Source of the DNA: Spisula solida | Lineage: Eukaryota; Mollusca; Bivalvia; Venerida; Mactridae | Direction: 5' to 3' | Length of the DNA stretch: 64,000 nucleotides | Assembly: GCA_947247005.1 (NCBI GenBank) | Contig: OX365953.1 | Coordinates: 8,127,001-8,191,000, forward strand | Shown here: positions 21,813 to 33,506 of the stretch, piece by piece | How the letters are laid out: every line of letters starts with the position of its first letter | Numbering within the stretch: the stretch's first letter is position 1 | Translations under genes and position numbers: made by a program | The notes under the pieces: model-generated | Told to the model about the DNA's origin: nothing | The model's database searches: none | What the model saw: the letters and a program-made list of their open reading frames with translations, nothing else

Positions 21813-23415
21813 CCCCTGTGAAATGAACTGTTACAGTTCATGAATTTTTCATGAAATATATAAGAATAGTTCATTTCCATATATCATGAAAAATTCATAA
21901 AAAATCATTGAACTCTAAATGAGACTTTTCTTGAAGTGACCATGAAATATTGATTCATGAACTGGGCATGGTTCATGAACAGGGCATGAGTCATACCATC
22001 AAGTACATTTAAGTACTAATCATGCACAGATGTTCTTCAATAAATCATGAACTGTTGAAGGACAAACTGATTTTATGTATAGTTCATGAAAATAAATGTT
22101 TATGAACAATTCATGAACTTTTTGCTATATATCTCTATTGTCTCATTTAGACTTCATATTTTGGACATGAACTGTTCATGATTACACATTTCATGACAAT
22201 TTCAAGGACAAACATATTTTATGTACAGCTCAAGAAGATAAATGTATTCATGAACAACCCGTGAAATAAACTAAGTGTATCAAAATGCATAAAATGAAGC
22301 TCTATTGTGTGTATGAAGATTTAAAGTCCAAAATGTGTTTAAGTATAAATAGTAAATATATTATTGGTACAATGATTGCCTCATAATATTAAAAATAAGC
22401 AAAGAATCATTGTGCAGGTATATAAATGTTCATATAGGTTGCAAATCGGGAACATAGCTGAAGATGTATGTGCCTGAATATCAGATGAAACCTACTGGAA
22501 CATTATTTTATCATTACAATTGTTTGCCTCAATCAGATTAATAGTTTAGCTACCTTTTGTACCTTTTGCAACATGATTTTCTGTTCACATTGTTGTTTTG
22601 AACAGTTTGAGTATATTTTATTTGATATATCTCATTTTCATATTTACATGCATGCTCAATAGCCTTTCAAAGACTACACTAACAGAGTTTAAAACTACCA
22701 ACTATTCAATTTACTAAAATTAGCAATTAATAAATACACAAAATGTATTACATTTATCTAAGACAATATACAGTAACCTTATATAATATAAATAAATAAA
22801 CATACAAAAAAAGACGCATTGTTTCTTGAACACTTCATGAACACTTCATGAAACTAATTCTTAAAACCTCATGGTAGGCGTACCCCACCCACTTGCTAAT
22901 TTGTTTTCCTATATTTTTCACACAACTTTTCTTAAAATTAGATATTTAAAGTCACACAAGATACTTTTAAACTTGACATGCATATGTCTGCAACTTACCT
23001 TTTATAAGATCACTCATTTAGATAAAAACACTCAATAAAATTTGTCAAACATCAGCACATGTCATTGCTGGCAGCCATTTTGAAAATCTGTGATGTCATC
23101 AACATGTGACAGGAAGTCATGTTTCATGAACTTTTCATGAATTAATTGATGAACATTTCAGGGATGGTTCAAGAACAGTCTAGAAATGATAGTTCATGAA
23201 ATGTTCATCAGGTACTTTTTATGGCTGGATCAAGGACAGTTAATGAACTCTTAAGTATTCATCAAAAAATCATGAACTGTTCATGAACACATTTTAAGGT
23301 CAGTTCATGTCCGAAAGTTCATGAACCAGGATCAAGAACTGATCAATACCTGTTCATGAACAGTTCTTGATTGGAGTCAAATGTCCATGAAATCATGAAC
23401 TACATTTCACAGGGG
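21813..23415. mobile_element. 1.6-kb non-coding element packed with CATGAA motifs
   Basis: CCCCTGTGAAATG at the left is matched by CATTTCACAGGGG at the right. The interior has dozens of TTCATGAA, CATGAAC and GTTCATG words in both orientations, concentrated within about 500 bp of each end. No ORF. It is likely a non-autonomous DNA transposon of unknown superfamily. Confidence 0.7.
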
Positions 23416-23680
23416 GACAGGCAATAACAGTCGTCAATTCATACAAAGAAAATATTATTGAGCGTGTGATTCAGACAAGCTATATAAAATTTCCTGAACT
23501 TGAAATATGATAGATCCTCTATAATGCATTTAAAGCCTTAATACTTCACTGCAATAATGGTAGATATATGTGCATGAGTTACCAATTCCATAATCATACA
23601 ACATAGAAACAATGAACTCCATCCAGATAGCTAGAAGCCACAGAATTGAACAAAATTGACTGGTTTCTATGACAGTTATA

Positions 23681-24600
23681 CGAGGGGTGTTCGATATGTA
23701 TTGTCACTGTCGGTTGCATTTTTCTATGACACTATTTAGGAGGATTCTACCATTACTGTCTATAAGTTGTATGTTTTCATTCTATATCTGGGAAATTACA
23801 TAGCCTTTAGTCAACAATTAAATAATTTATTGAACTTAGAAGAGGGTATGCTCGAGTACACTGGCCTAATGTTCATTTTAAGGTAAATTTGTGTCATCTT
23901 TGCAGTAGTTGTTTAGAAAAATAAATGTCAGTATTCGTTAAACTGCAACATACGATACGATAACTGGATCCTTATACTTCCATTAGAACTTAAATCAAAA
24001 TGAAATTATTTGTTGTCTACGAGTAAGACGGTCAAAGCAAGGGAGATCACTCTTATTTATACCAAATGATGCTTGTTGTTTCACGCACCAATAACTTCAT
24101 ATCAATTGTATTTTGATCGCAAATTCTTCCCAGAAATCAATGCTGATGGTCTATGGCTTACATACATGTATGATATGTCAAATTCCAATCAATAAAACTA
24201 ATCGAAAATTGTCAATGAAAAATAGCTTTTTTTTTTATAATTTTGACACCTATTTTCGCGACTTTGAAATGCTCTTATTTTGTTCAAAATGGCAATCAAT
24301 TACAGCAAATCATGTTTTTGTCGAAGGAATTTAGATTATTTACGGTATGATAGTTGTGGAATAAGAATATTTCCCGAAAGGAAGTTTTAATCGACAGTTA
24401 TTCGCAAAAAGTCGCAGTGTCTATTACTAGCCCTTTGAAAAGACGACAGAAACAACATTCCGGTAATTAAATTTTATTGTTTTTTTTTTCACAAAATATT
24501 GCGGAAATCTTGATGGTTCCAGAAATGTAAAAATATTTAAAGATATCAACGAAGTTTCTAATTTGTGACCCAAGTGACAATACATATCGAACACCCCTCG
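23681..24600. mobile_element. Mariner-type non-autonomous element, perfect 28-bp inverted ends
   Basis: CGAGGGGTGTTCGATATGTA + TTGTCACT is exactly inverted at the right end, and TA flanks both sides. This terminus style is typical of mariner elements. 920 bp, with no recognisable transposase in any frame. Confidence 0.88.
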
Positions 24601-24628
24601 TACAATATATATGTAACAATGAAACAAG

Positions 24629-24688
24629 ACAAGAGGGCCAAAAGGGCCATAGGTCGCTCTGTCACTTTGTGACAGGTGAGCTAAAAAC
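24629..24688 (+). mobile_element. 60-bp head-plus-tail remnant of a pearl-like element
   Basis: The head AGAGGGCCAAAAGGGCCATA + GGTCGCTC is joined directly to the tail hairpin TGTCACTTTGTGACAGGTGA + GCTAAAAA. The whole interior is missing. Confidence 0.8.
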
Positions 24689-25805
24689 AGACCAATTCTA
24701 TGTGTCAAATGTAGCATACATATATGACCATGCATGGAAATCTTACAACAGTAGACCGTTCACATGGGCAAGCGCTACGTAAAGCTTTCAATGGGAGGTA
24801 ATCCTTGCCTTCTATATTTAATAGAATGGGAGGTAACTGAATAAAGGCCTCGGTAGCGCTTTGCTTAGGCAACGGACCTCTGTCCATGAGTGAGGCTCAC
24901 CCTGACAGATAAGTGTCACAGTTACTGTAATATCATTCATATACACGAGTATTCAATTTCGTAGGATTTTGGTAAAACAGCTATTTTCTTGGGGTATTTT
25001 TTGGTAAAAACTTTGAGAGAAACGATGATGAGAACACTAACCTTTGTTTACAAATAAAAATGAAAACTAAATACATTTGTGATGTTCATTTATGTTCAAT
25101 TTTGTGCATAATCACTATAAGGTTACCAAACCACCAAATGCCTACGCGGAACAAAATCAGATACACTCAAGTAGTCCTGTAAAAAACTTTGATTTGGCTG
25201 GAAATGGTGGCATGTGTTGACAAATCAGCATTAGAATCATGCAATTGAGCTTAAATGCTTTGTACACATGTATGTGATGTAGTAGAACTGTTTTATTTAA
25301 AAAAAAATTATATTCTGGCTTAAATATGAAAGTGAAAGTAGGGTTGTGGCTAACAGACTTCCAATCAGTCCGCGCGAGTGAGAAAATATGTTCACCGCAT
25401 TTGACGAACCAAATTTTTCTTATATGATACGCAACCCCCTGACTTTTTTTTATTTTCTTGAGGCTATAATATTATGCTATTTCTATTGATTGGTGGATTT
25501 TGAGTGGTCCCCATGGACAAAAGTTTGACATTTTTTTGGTCAGCAATTTGTCACTTTGCATTGAGTTAAAGAACAAATCTATTTGGTGGTTTGTTACCTA
25601 TAAAAGGATATTAAAATGCTTCAGCAGCAAGTTAACATGATGCAGTGTTTATATTGTGCTTTGTAAACAAAGGCTAGAGTTATTATCGGGAACTTATATA
25701 CAGTACAATTGATAATAATATGATAATTAATAATATATTGATTTATTTAGTTTATGTGAGTTGTCAAACACTGAAATGGTTAATTTTATCACATAAGTCC
25801 AATTA

Positions 25806-26022
25806 CTGTAAAATCATTATTTTTCGAGGGGGTTTAATTTTCGTTGATTTCGTTGTTTCACTCGACCACGAAAAATAATCCCCACGATTAATCGACCTCT
25901 CAAATATCGAACATGTGTTTATCCTTTCATGTTTTGTAATCCACGAATTTATGACCCCACGAAAATGCATTTTTATCAAAATCAACGAAATTTAATACCC
26001 ACGAAAATATGTGACTTTACAG
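25806..26022. mobile_element. TA-inserted MITE with a paralogous empty site
   Basis: CTGTAAAATCATTATTTTTCG...GTGACTTTACAG flanked by TA on both sides. The duplicate block reads CCAAT-TA-ATTCAC uninterrupted near 40801, so the element and its TA duplication are directly visible. Confidence 0.92.
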
Positions 26023-27256
26023 TAATTCACTTGTAAACATTCAAAATTAGCGTTACCTTTCCACAAACACACTATTAGGATTCAGTAATCTTTGCTCTAG
26101 GGTATGTCATGTCAATTTACTTGCACATTGAGGAACTAAAACAATATAATCATAAATGCCTTACCTTTAAAATATGTGTTTGGCATTTTAATAAATAGCC
26201 TTACCAACCAGCAAGCTTTCAAACTTTTGAATGCATTGTTTTTTCACATTTACTTGAGAACGCAGCAGTCTAGCTATTAACAAACTTAAACATTTGAATG
26301 AATCCATTTAAACCTGGTCGATTTTGATGATGTAAATGGCCTCAGACCATTTATTATATAATAAGCCAGGATATGACACAAAACATGAACTTAACACAAC
26401 AATGCTTAATTACTTTGTTTGTGAATTACAATCAAGGACATGACAAATATTGACCTATGAAAGCATTTTTTGTGCACCATACAATGTACAGATGATGTCA
26501 TTGACATTTTTGACATAATATACAAAACTTGCATGCTCCAAAATATTCAGAAATGGTATAGCTTGGAGAATTTGACTTAATCCTGACCTTTATACATGAA
26601 TATATTACAAGGTTCTTGCGTTGAATATATAAATTTCCATGAGCAAATCGTGCAACATAAGTCCTTAAGATTTATGTTGGTTACATAATGACACCTCGAG
26701 CATCTTCGTGATACTTCCCACTTATTAAAACATACCACCGGGGTTATAAATATAGACAATATGTCAGCTGTTAAATTATGCTAACAGAAGGTCGAGAGTC
26801 ATTTAGTCACATTCTCCATGCTAATCACACAGTGTTCATTTCAGTAGTGTAATTTACAGTGTTATAGATTAACTAGAATTATCACTGTCGTGAACAGGGC
26901 CCCGTGGTAGCATGTCGTAAGAGGGGGGTGGGGAGGAGTGTAGAAGTATAGTGGGGTTGCATAATTATCAGCGCTATAAGTTTCTGTACTCAGACACAAT
27001 AACAAAGTCATATCTCAAACTTTCATGTGTTGATGCCTGAAATAAAGTAATTCACTCCCTTCTTAAAAATTCAATAAAAGTTGTTTGACAAGCGCAGGTT
27101 TAATTTCCTACATAGAAACCATGATGAACTTTGACTTTTATAAAGTTTGGAAATATCTTTGACAGACTAAAATTGCACACTGAATTCATGAAATCATGAC
27201 ATTGGTTTCATTGACATTGCCCTGTTCCTGATTGGCCAATATTGTTTGCAAGATGG

Positions 27257-28378
27257 AAGTTGTAATAAAGATATTTTGCTGATTTTCACTGTTAAATGTT
27301 TTATATGTAAATTGGTCTTTTTATTTGAATGTTTATATTGTTTGATAATTATGTATATATTTTGGCAATTGTGTGTTTTTAATTAATCACATTTTAAGGT
27401 ATTTTGAGTAAATCTGTGATATAGATTTTTGCTTAGTCTTAAGTCAATGTTTTTATTAATGTCATAATCTTTTGACAATTGTTGAGTACAAATAGGATAA
27501 ATAAGAGTTAAAATATAATAAAGTTTGTAACACCTGAATTCTGGTCATAGTAGATTTTTGTGACTGTCATTTCAATAAAATGCATTAGGCTGTAACAAGT
27601 TTGTTCACAACATTCAGCAAGTTTCTATGACACTTTGCAACTGGGTAACAACCTGTAGGTATATATAGAGACTGAGAAATTGTATCTTTAATTATTACAA
27701 TTTCTATGACTGATGTATATACCTTTTGCTGAAGAAAATAAATGATTGAAAATTAAACAAACTTTGTTACAGGTAAGAACTTATATTTAATTTTATTTAC
27801 TTTAAAAATGTATAGTTTATGTTGAATAAGATTGAATTCTTTTCTAGTAATACCTTAGTTAAATAGTTTGATTAATTACTATTATTGAGAATTGTTATTA
27901 TTAAGTAAATTTGTTAAGTAAGTTACATGTATTTCATTGAGTATGTCCTTATCTGGTACTTCTCAAGTTAAGCGAGTATTAAGTAATCCATGCTGTATTC
28001 CCCAAGTAATTTGAGTAATTATAGATAACATATATGCATGTTTAATAATTGTTTATTATTATATTATATGCATAAATTACTACAATTTCTATGACTGATG
28101 TATATACCTTTTGCTGAAGAAAATAAATGATTGAAAATTGAACAAACTTTGTTACAGAATTATTGGGTAGAAATTTAGAAACAAGAACAAATAGAACAAC
28201 AAACTATAAACAGAGTATTACAGCGAAGAAGAGAGAATACTTATTTAATCCAACACTGAAACTACATGTAACTGAAAGATCATACAACAACTGGAAGTAA
28301 AATTACCAGTAATAAGAACTATATAAACTTATATACGACACACACACCAAGTACCGACAAAAAGTTAGGTGTGATAAA
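27257..28378. mobile_element. 1.1-kb segment present only in block X, possible LTR-like remnant
   Basis: Absent from the paralogue at about 42045. It holds a TATATATAG box near 27662 and an 82-bp direct repeat (27691-27772 and 28076-28157), each copy with AATAAA and ending TTTGTTACAG. The first copy is followed by GTAAGAAC. No clean target duplication was seen, so insertion in X or deletion in X' are both open. Confidence 0.5.
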
Positions 28379-28779
28379 ATACACAAAACAGAATTAATCT
28401 GGTTGTTTTGTGTGCAAGTGTTAAGGGGAATCAGTAAAAAATTATTAAAGTTTTAACGAGTTATCGCCCTTTGCTAAAAATGTGTATATTGTTTTTGCTC
28501 CACATACATGTACTTATTGTCATAGTCAATAGAAGTAAGTATAGCAAGTTTCATTTGAATATCTTGAACCATTTTTTAACTTTGACCAATGTTATAGTTT
28601 TTGAAGCTGAAAAGGGGCATAAGTCAAAATTTATCAAAGCTAGAGTGGTTGCCCTTTGCTAAGATAAGCGTATTATCACTGGCAATAATTATAGCAAGTT
28701 TCATTTGAATATCTACTATCGTTGTGAAGTTACGAAGAAAAAAGATGAAAAATGAGTAAATTTGAATTTAACAAAGGGC

Positions 28780-29168
28780 CATAATTCTTCCAATATTGTA
28801 GCTAGAGTAATGTAACTTGTCATAGAATAGTGTTTTGTTGTTGTGAGCTTATGTTTAAAATCTCAAGTTGATATCTTCAATGGTTTTCAAGTTATCAAGA
28901 AAAAAAGCTGAAAATTGATGAAAATTTGAATTTTACAAAGGGCCATAACTCTTCCAATATTGTAGTGAGAGTTATATAACTTGCCATAAAATAGCGTACT
29001 GTTGTTGTGAGCTTATGTTTGAAGTTTGAAGTCAATACCTATAATGGTTTTCAAGTTATTAAGAAAAAAATTGAAAAATGTGGACGGACGGACGGACAGA
29101 CAGACAGACGGACGGACGGACAGGGTGATTACTATAGGGCACGCAAAAAAATTTTTGCGGGGCCCTAA
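28780..29168 (+). repeat. Pearl-like tail: 154-bp monomers, ACGG run and hairpin
   Basis: AGGGCCATAA(T/C)TCTTCCAATA recurs with a 154-bp step. Then come GGACGGACGGACGGACAGAC and a hairpin (TAGGGCACGC / GCGGGGCCCTA). Duplicated at about 42440-42850. Confidence 0.7.
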
Positions 29169-29483
29169 TTAGTTGGCTTTACTCTAACAGTAACCTTGAC
29201 TAAAAATTTTTAGAGAAAGCTTAGCTCAACATTAACTTTACTATAAAACACTTAATACCTGCATGATCTTTCTTATCACAAGTAGACACTGTACACCGGA
29301 TATAGCCCCTACGTACTTGGCACAAAAACAAAAATTTAAAGTAAAGCTATTCAAGTACAACTTGAAGTGAACAAATTTAAGCAGCGGAATGTTTATTTCA
29401 AAGCCCCGATGTGCTCATTTCCTCTGATCTTTCCTTATTTCTTGACAAGCAGCACCGAAAAGTATCACTGTTGAAGGACAATT

Positions 29484-30939
29484 CCCTTCTCAAAAAAGTG
29501 TATTTAATACGCATTTAACGCGCATTTAATCTGCATTTAATCCGTATTAAACGCGGCGGTATTGGCACTGTATTTTTTCTGCATTTTATTTACCGAATGT
29601 ATTAAATGTAAATAAAATGCAGATTAAATGCACTTATTTTCCTCGAAAAATGCACAGTGTATGTTTTCTGCATTTTTTCTGCGTTTAATGCACTTCATCT
29701 TAAAAAGTGCACTTTAACCGTATTTTTCTAGTGCATTAATACGCTCAAGTGCATTTTTCTTTTGAAAAAAAACGCACTTCTGCCTAGTGTACTAAAAGCG
29801 TATTTTTCTAGTGCATTAATATGCTTAAGCGCACTTTCTTCTGAAAAAAATTCACTTCTGCCTTCAGTGTACTAAAAGCGTATTTTTCTAGTGCATTAAT
29901 ACGCTTAAGCGCACTTTCTTCTGAAAAAAATTCACTTCTGTCTTCAGTGTACTAAAAGCGTATTTTTCTAGTGCAATAATACGCTTAAGCGCACTTTTCT
30001 TCTGAAAAAATGCATTTCTGCCTTCAGTGTACTGAAAGCGTATTTTTCTAGTGCATTAATACACTTAAGCGCACTTTTCTTCTGAAAAATGCACTTCTGC
30101 CTTCAGTGTACTAAAAGCGTATTTTTCTAGTGCATTAATACACTGAAGTGTATCTTTTTCCTTAAAAGGAAGATTCTGGTCATTTCAGTGGCCATAACTC
30201 TAGAACTACCCTTCTCGAAAAAGTGTATTTAATACGCATTTAACGCGCATTTAATCTGCATTTAATCCGTATTAAACGCGGCGGTATTGGCACTGTATTT
30301 TTTCTGCATTTTATTTACCGAATGTATTAAATGTAAATAAAATGCGGATTAAATGCACTTATTTTCCTCGAAAAATGCACTTACAGTGTATTTTTTCTGC
30401 ATTTTTTCTGCGTTTAATGCACTGCATCTTAAAAAAGTGCACTTTAACCGTATTTTTCTAGTGCATTAATACGCTCAAGTGCATTTTTCTTTTGAAAAAA
30501 AATGCACTTCTGCCTTCAGTGTACTAAAAGCGTATTTTAAGTGCATTAATTCACTTAAGCGCATTTTTCTTCTGAAAAAAATGCACTTCTGCCTAGTGTA
30601 CTAAAAGCGTATTTTTCTAGTGCATTAATACGCTTAAGCGCACTTTCTTTTGAAAAAAATTCACTTCTGCCTTCAGTGTACTAAAAGCGTATTTTTCTAG
30701 TGCATTAATACGCTTAAGCGCACTTTCTTTTGAAAAAAATTCACTTCTGCCTTCAGTGTACTAAAAGCGTATTTTTCTAGTGCATTAATACGCTTAAGCG
30801 CACTTTTCTTCTGAAAAATATGCACTTCTGCCTTCAGTGTACTAAAAGCGTATTTTTCTAGTGCATTAATACACTGAAGTGTATCTTTTTCCTTAAAAGG
30901 AAGATTCTGGTCATTTCAGTGGCCATAACTCTAGAACTA
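29484..30939. repeat. Two tandem units of about 725-731 bp, each with six 80-bp monomers
   Basis: Unit 1 is 29484-30208 and unit 2 is 30209-30939. Both start CCCTTCTC(G/A)AAAAAGTGTA and end GGCCATAACTCTAGAACTA. Inside each, CTAGTGCATTAATACGCTTA recurs every 80 bp (29731, 29811, 29891, 29971, 30051, 30130; then 30461 to 30860). No conserved frame. Confidence 0.88.
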
Positions 30940-31727
30940 GTGATCACAATTGTCGAGCATGGACTGATGCTAGTGGGGACAGACAGCCAATGTATGATCC
31001 CAAAAGTAGAGCTAAATCATGTATGCATTTTTACTAGATTTTGTGGAGATGATGTGAACAAGTTTCATATAAAGGCCAAAAAATTGCTACACAAACAAAT
31101 GTGGATGGACGGAGAGTGATCACAAAGTCTTACCTAGTCACTTTGTGACAGGTGAGCTAAAAACTTTTCTTTACACTGAGTTAAGTAACTGTAAGAACAT
31201 AAAAATAAACACGAATCTCTTTCTACTGCATTGTAATTGCTATAAATTTAGAATTCAAATTTGAACATATAAAAAAGATAAACTTACATATAAATAACCA
31301 TATAAAAGTTCTGTCACAGTTAGAATACCTGTCACTTTTTTCAATCATTCACACACTTGAGTTCATTCATTATTTCAAGTATTCTGCAATGACATCCTGA
31401 AATTCATGATTTATGTCACACAACAATGATACAAATTGAACAAGAAATATCACTGAATGTGATGAATACCCCAGATACTGCTTGACACTGTCACTCCAAT
31501 GTTCTCTGACAATATGTACAACAAGACTTTGTAATAATGACAAGTAATGCAAACTATCATTGAAATCCAACCAATGGTTACAGAGGGAAAGTACATACAA
31601 AAGCTATCAGTGTAAAAAAACAAACAGCTATAACTCCCTTAAAATTGATCCGACAAACAAGTGCTGATGATATGCACAACTAGACTAGGTATTGATCATT
31701 CACACAAAGGTTTGTTGAAATCAGACC
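30938..31727. repeat. Segmental duplication block Y (paralogue of 38674-39465)
   Basis: Near-identical to 38674-39465, including a pearl-like tail (GTCACTTTGTGACAGGTGAG + CTAAAAAC). The ORFs seen in both copies are duplicated non-coding DNA. Confidence 0.9.
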
Positions 31728-32240
31728 AATGGTTACAAAGAAATAGCGCGAACAACATCTACAAGTGCACAAAAAGAAAGGGGCATAACTTCCTTAAAAT
31801 TGATCCTACCAGCATGTGCAGATGATGTACTCAACTAGACTAGGTACTGTTTGGTCATGCAAAGTTTCGTTAAAATCCGACCAATGGTTACAGAGGAATA
31901 CTGCGGACAAAATTTTTAAGTGCAATAAAATAAAGGACCATAACTCCCTTAAAATTTATCTGACCAGTGTTAGCTGACGATATGCACAACTAGACTTGGT
32001 GCTGATCATTCATGCAAAGTTTCGTTAAAACTCGACAAATGGTTATAGAGAAATAGTGCAGACAAAATTTATATGCGCAAAACACTAAAGGGCCATAACT
32101 CCCTTAAAATTGATACAACCAGTGTGTGCCGACGATATGCACAACTAGACTTGGTACTGATCAGTCATGCAATGTTTTGATGGAATCCAACCAATGGTTA
32201 CAGAGAAATAGCACGGACAAAATTTGCACGGACCTACCAA
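31475..32240. repeat. Tandem array of 155-bp monomers
   Basis: ATAACTCCCTTAAAATTGAT or close variants start at 31630, 31785, 31940 and 32095, exactly 155 bp apart, with a partial monomer before. Each contains ATGCACAACTAGACT and CCAATGGTTACAGAG. Confidence 0.9.
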
Positions 32241-32324
32241 CCAACCTCATGCATGACTCCCATATATATATAGCCCCCATATACTATTTGTATCTGGGGG
32301 TATAGTCAAGTATGATTCTGTCCA

Positions 32325-33260
32325 TCAATCTACGGCGATTCCATTCAGAATTTCTTCTACATGTGGTAGTTCCGGTCTTTCATTTTCTAAGGCGAGTCCA
32401 TTCAGGATTTCTGCTACATGTGGTTCTTCCGCCGGTCTTTCAATTAAATTAATGGTTACTCCAGGCGATTGACAAAGTGGACCAAGTGTCGACATCCTCA
32501 AGGACTTCATCTAAAAATGATAAAAGAAATTTTAAGCTTGCCATTAAAACAGAAAACTCATTCTTTTAACTAGATACTTTGAAATCAGAGGCTAGCAGCT
32601 TAGTTGAACCAGTTTATAACAACTGGACATAGCCCAAAAATTGGGCATAGCTTTTGCACTAGCTGCTGGGCAGCTGAATATTGTTTTCCTATAAATATCA
32701 CATTATGGTGCAGTTGACAATTGATTAACTGATTCCCTTTAATACAAGACAAAGTTGAAACAAGTTCGTGCATTTTTCGCCCTCGGGTACGAATTTATTG
32801 AGGACGAAATTTTCGCCCTCGGGTACGAAATTATTGGGGATGAAAAACTCCGAAACAGAAAATGATTCTACTGCCAGTCAATTCATTAAAGTCTCCAAAA
32901 CGAGTTATTTATTGATAGCAGGTGATAAAATAAGTGTTTCTATTTCATTAATTCTAAATTTCAATACGTTTTTTCGCCGTTGTTTCGTATCATGAATGAC
33001 GAAAATCCGCGGGGATTTCGTAATTTGTCATTTTCATACGAGCTCAAAATCGACGAATTCGGTCATTACAAGCGATCTTTGTTAATATAAAGTACATATT
33101 TAATAAAATAAACTCCTTACCTGTACATTTCTGTCGAAGTCTAGCTTTGTTCATTCATTTTAAACGCAGATCGATTGATTTTTTCGTGCGGTGATAATTG
33201 TTATTGATAGTTGTAAACAATATGGCGGGTCGAGGGTCAAACTTAAAGTAGTCCATTTTC
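32325..33260 (-). CDS. Possible small two-exon gene, 61-residue product with internal repeat
   Basis: Exon 2 (32510-32325) opens with ATG directly after a strong acceptor (TTTTATCATTTTTAG) and encodes 61 residues. It contains two near-copies, ERPAEEPHVAEILNGLALEN and ERPELPHVEEILNGIAVD, whose DNA is also a diverged tandem repeat. A good donor (TGTACAG|GTAAGG) ends a likely non-coding exon 1 at 33121, in a CpG-richer stretch. Exon 1 has a short uORF (MNEQS), and a second ATG would read M-Y-R-stop across the splice, overlapping the main ATG as ATGA. I do not recognise the product. The non-coding exon might instead belong to the metalloprotease, or the CpG-rich stretch could be LINE 5' UTR. Confidence 0.35.
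32769..32842. repeat. Short tandem duplication of TTTCGCCCTCGGGTACGAA
   Basis: Two adjacent copies of about 38 bp, lying in the putative intron of the small minus-strand gene. Confidence 0.75.
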
Positions 33261-33506
33261 ATCCGCACATGCGATGCTCTTCCCGACGGCGTAGAATTAT
33301 GATTTTTATATTGTAAAATAATTGTTAGAATATTTTAATCAGAAAATTAAATTAAATTTGTGATTTTGCAAAAAAATATTAGAAATATTACCGATTTTGG
33401 CGGACTATATTTCGTATTTCGGGTAGTGAGGAGGTTACTAGTATGCAAATTATATAAAACACCTTCGGAAAGCTCAGCCAATGAGCTGTCTTATGATGCG
33501 TGATTC

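Larger units (their letters stand above)
24680..29482. repeat. Segmental duplication block X (paralogue of 39648-43152)
   Basis: Long near-identical stretches with 39648-43152, from CTAAAAACAGACCAATTC to GTTGAAGGACAAT. X differs by an extra MITE at 25806-26022 and an extra segment at about 27257-28378. No host gene was recognised in either copy. The short ORFs occur in both because the DNA is duplicated. Confidence 0.92.

Noticed and set aside
23681..24600. Autonomous mariner transposon
   Set aside because: At 920 bp with multiple stops in all frames, no DDE transposase domain could be found.
29484..30939. CRISPR array
   Set aside because: The 80-bp monomers are tandem without unique spacers, and the sequence is clearly eukaryotic.
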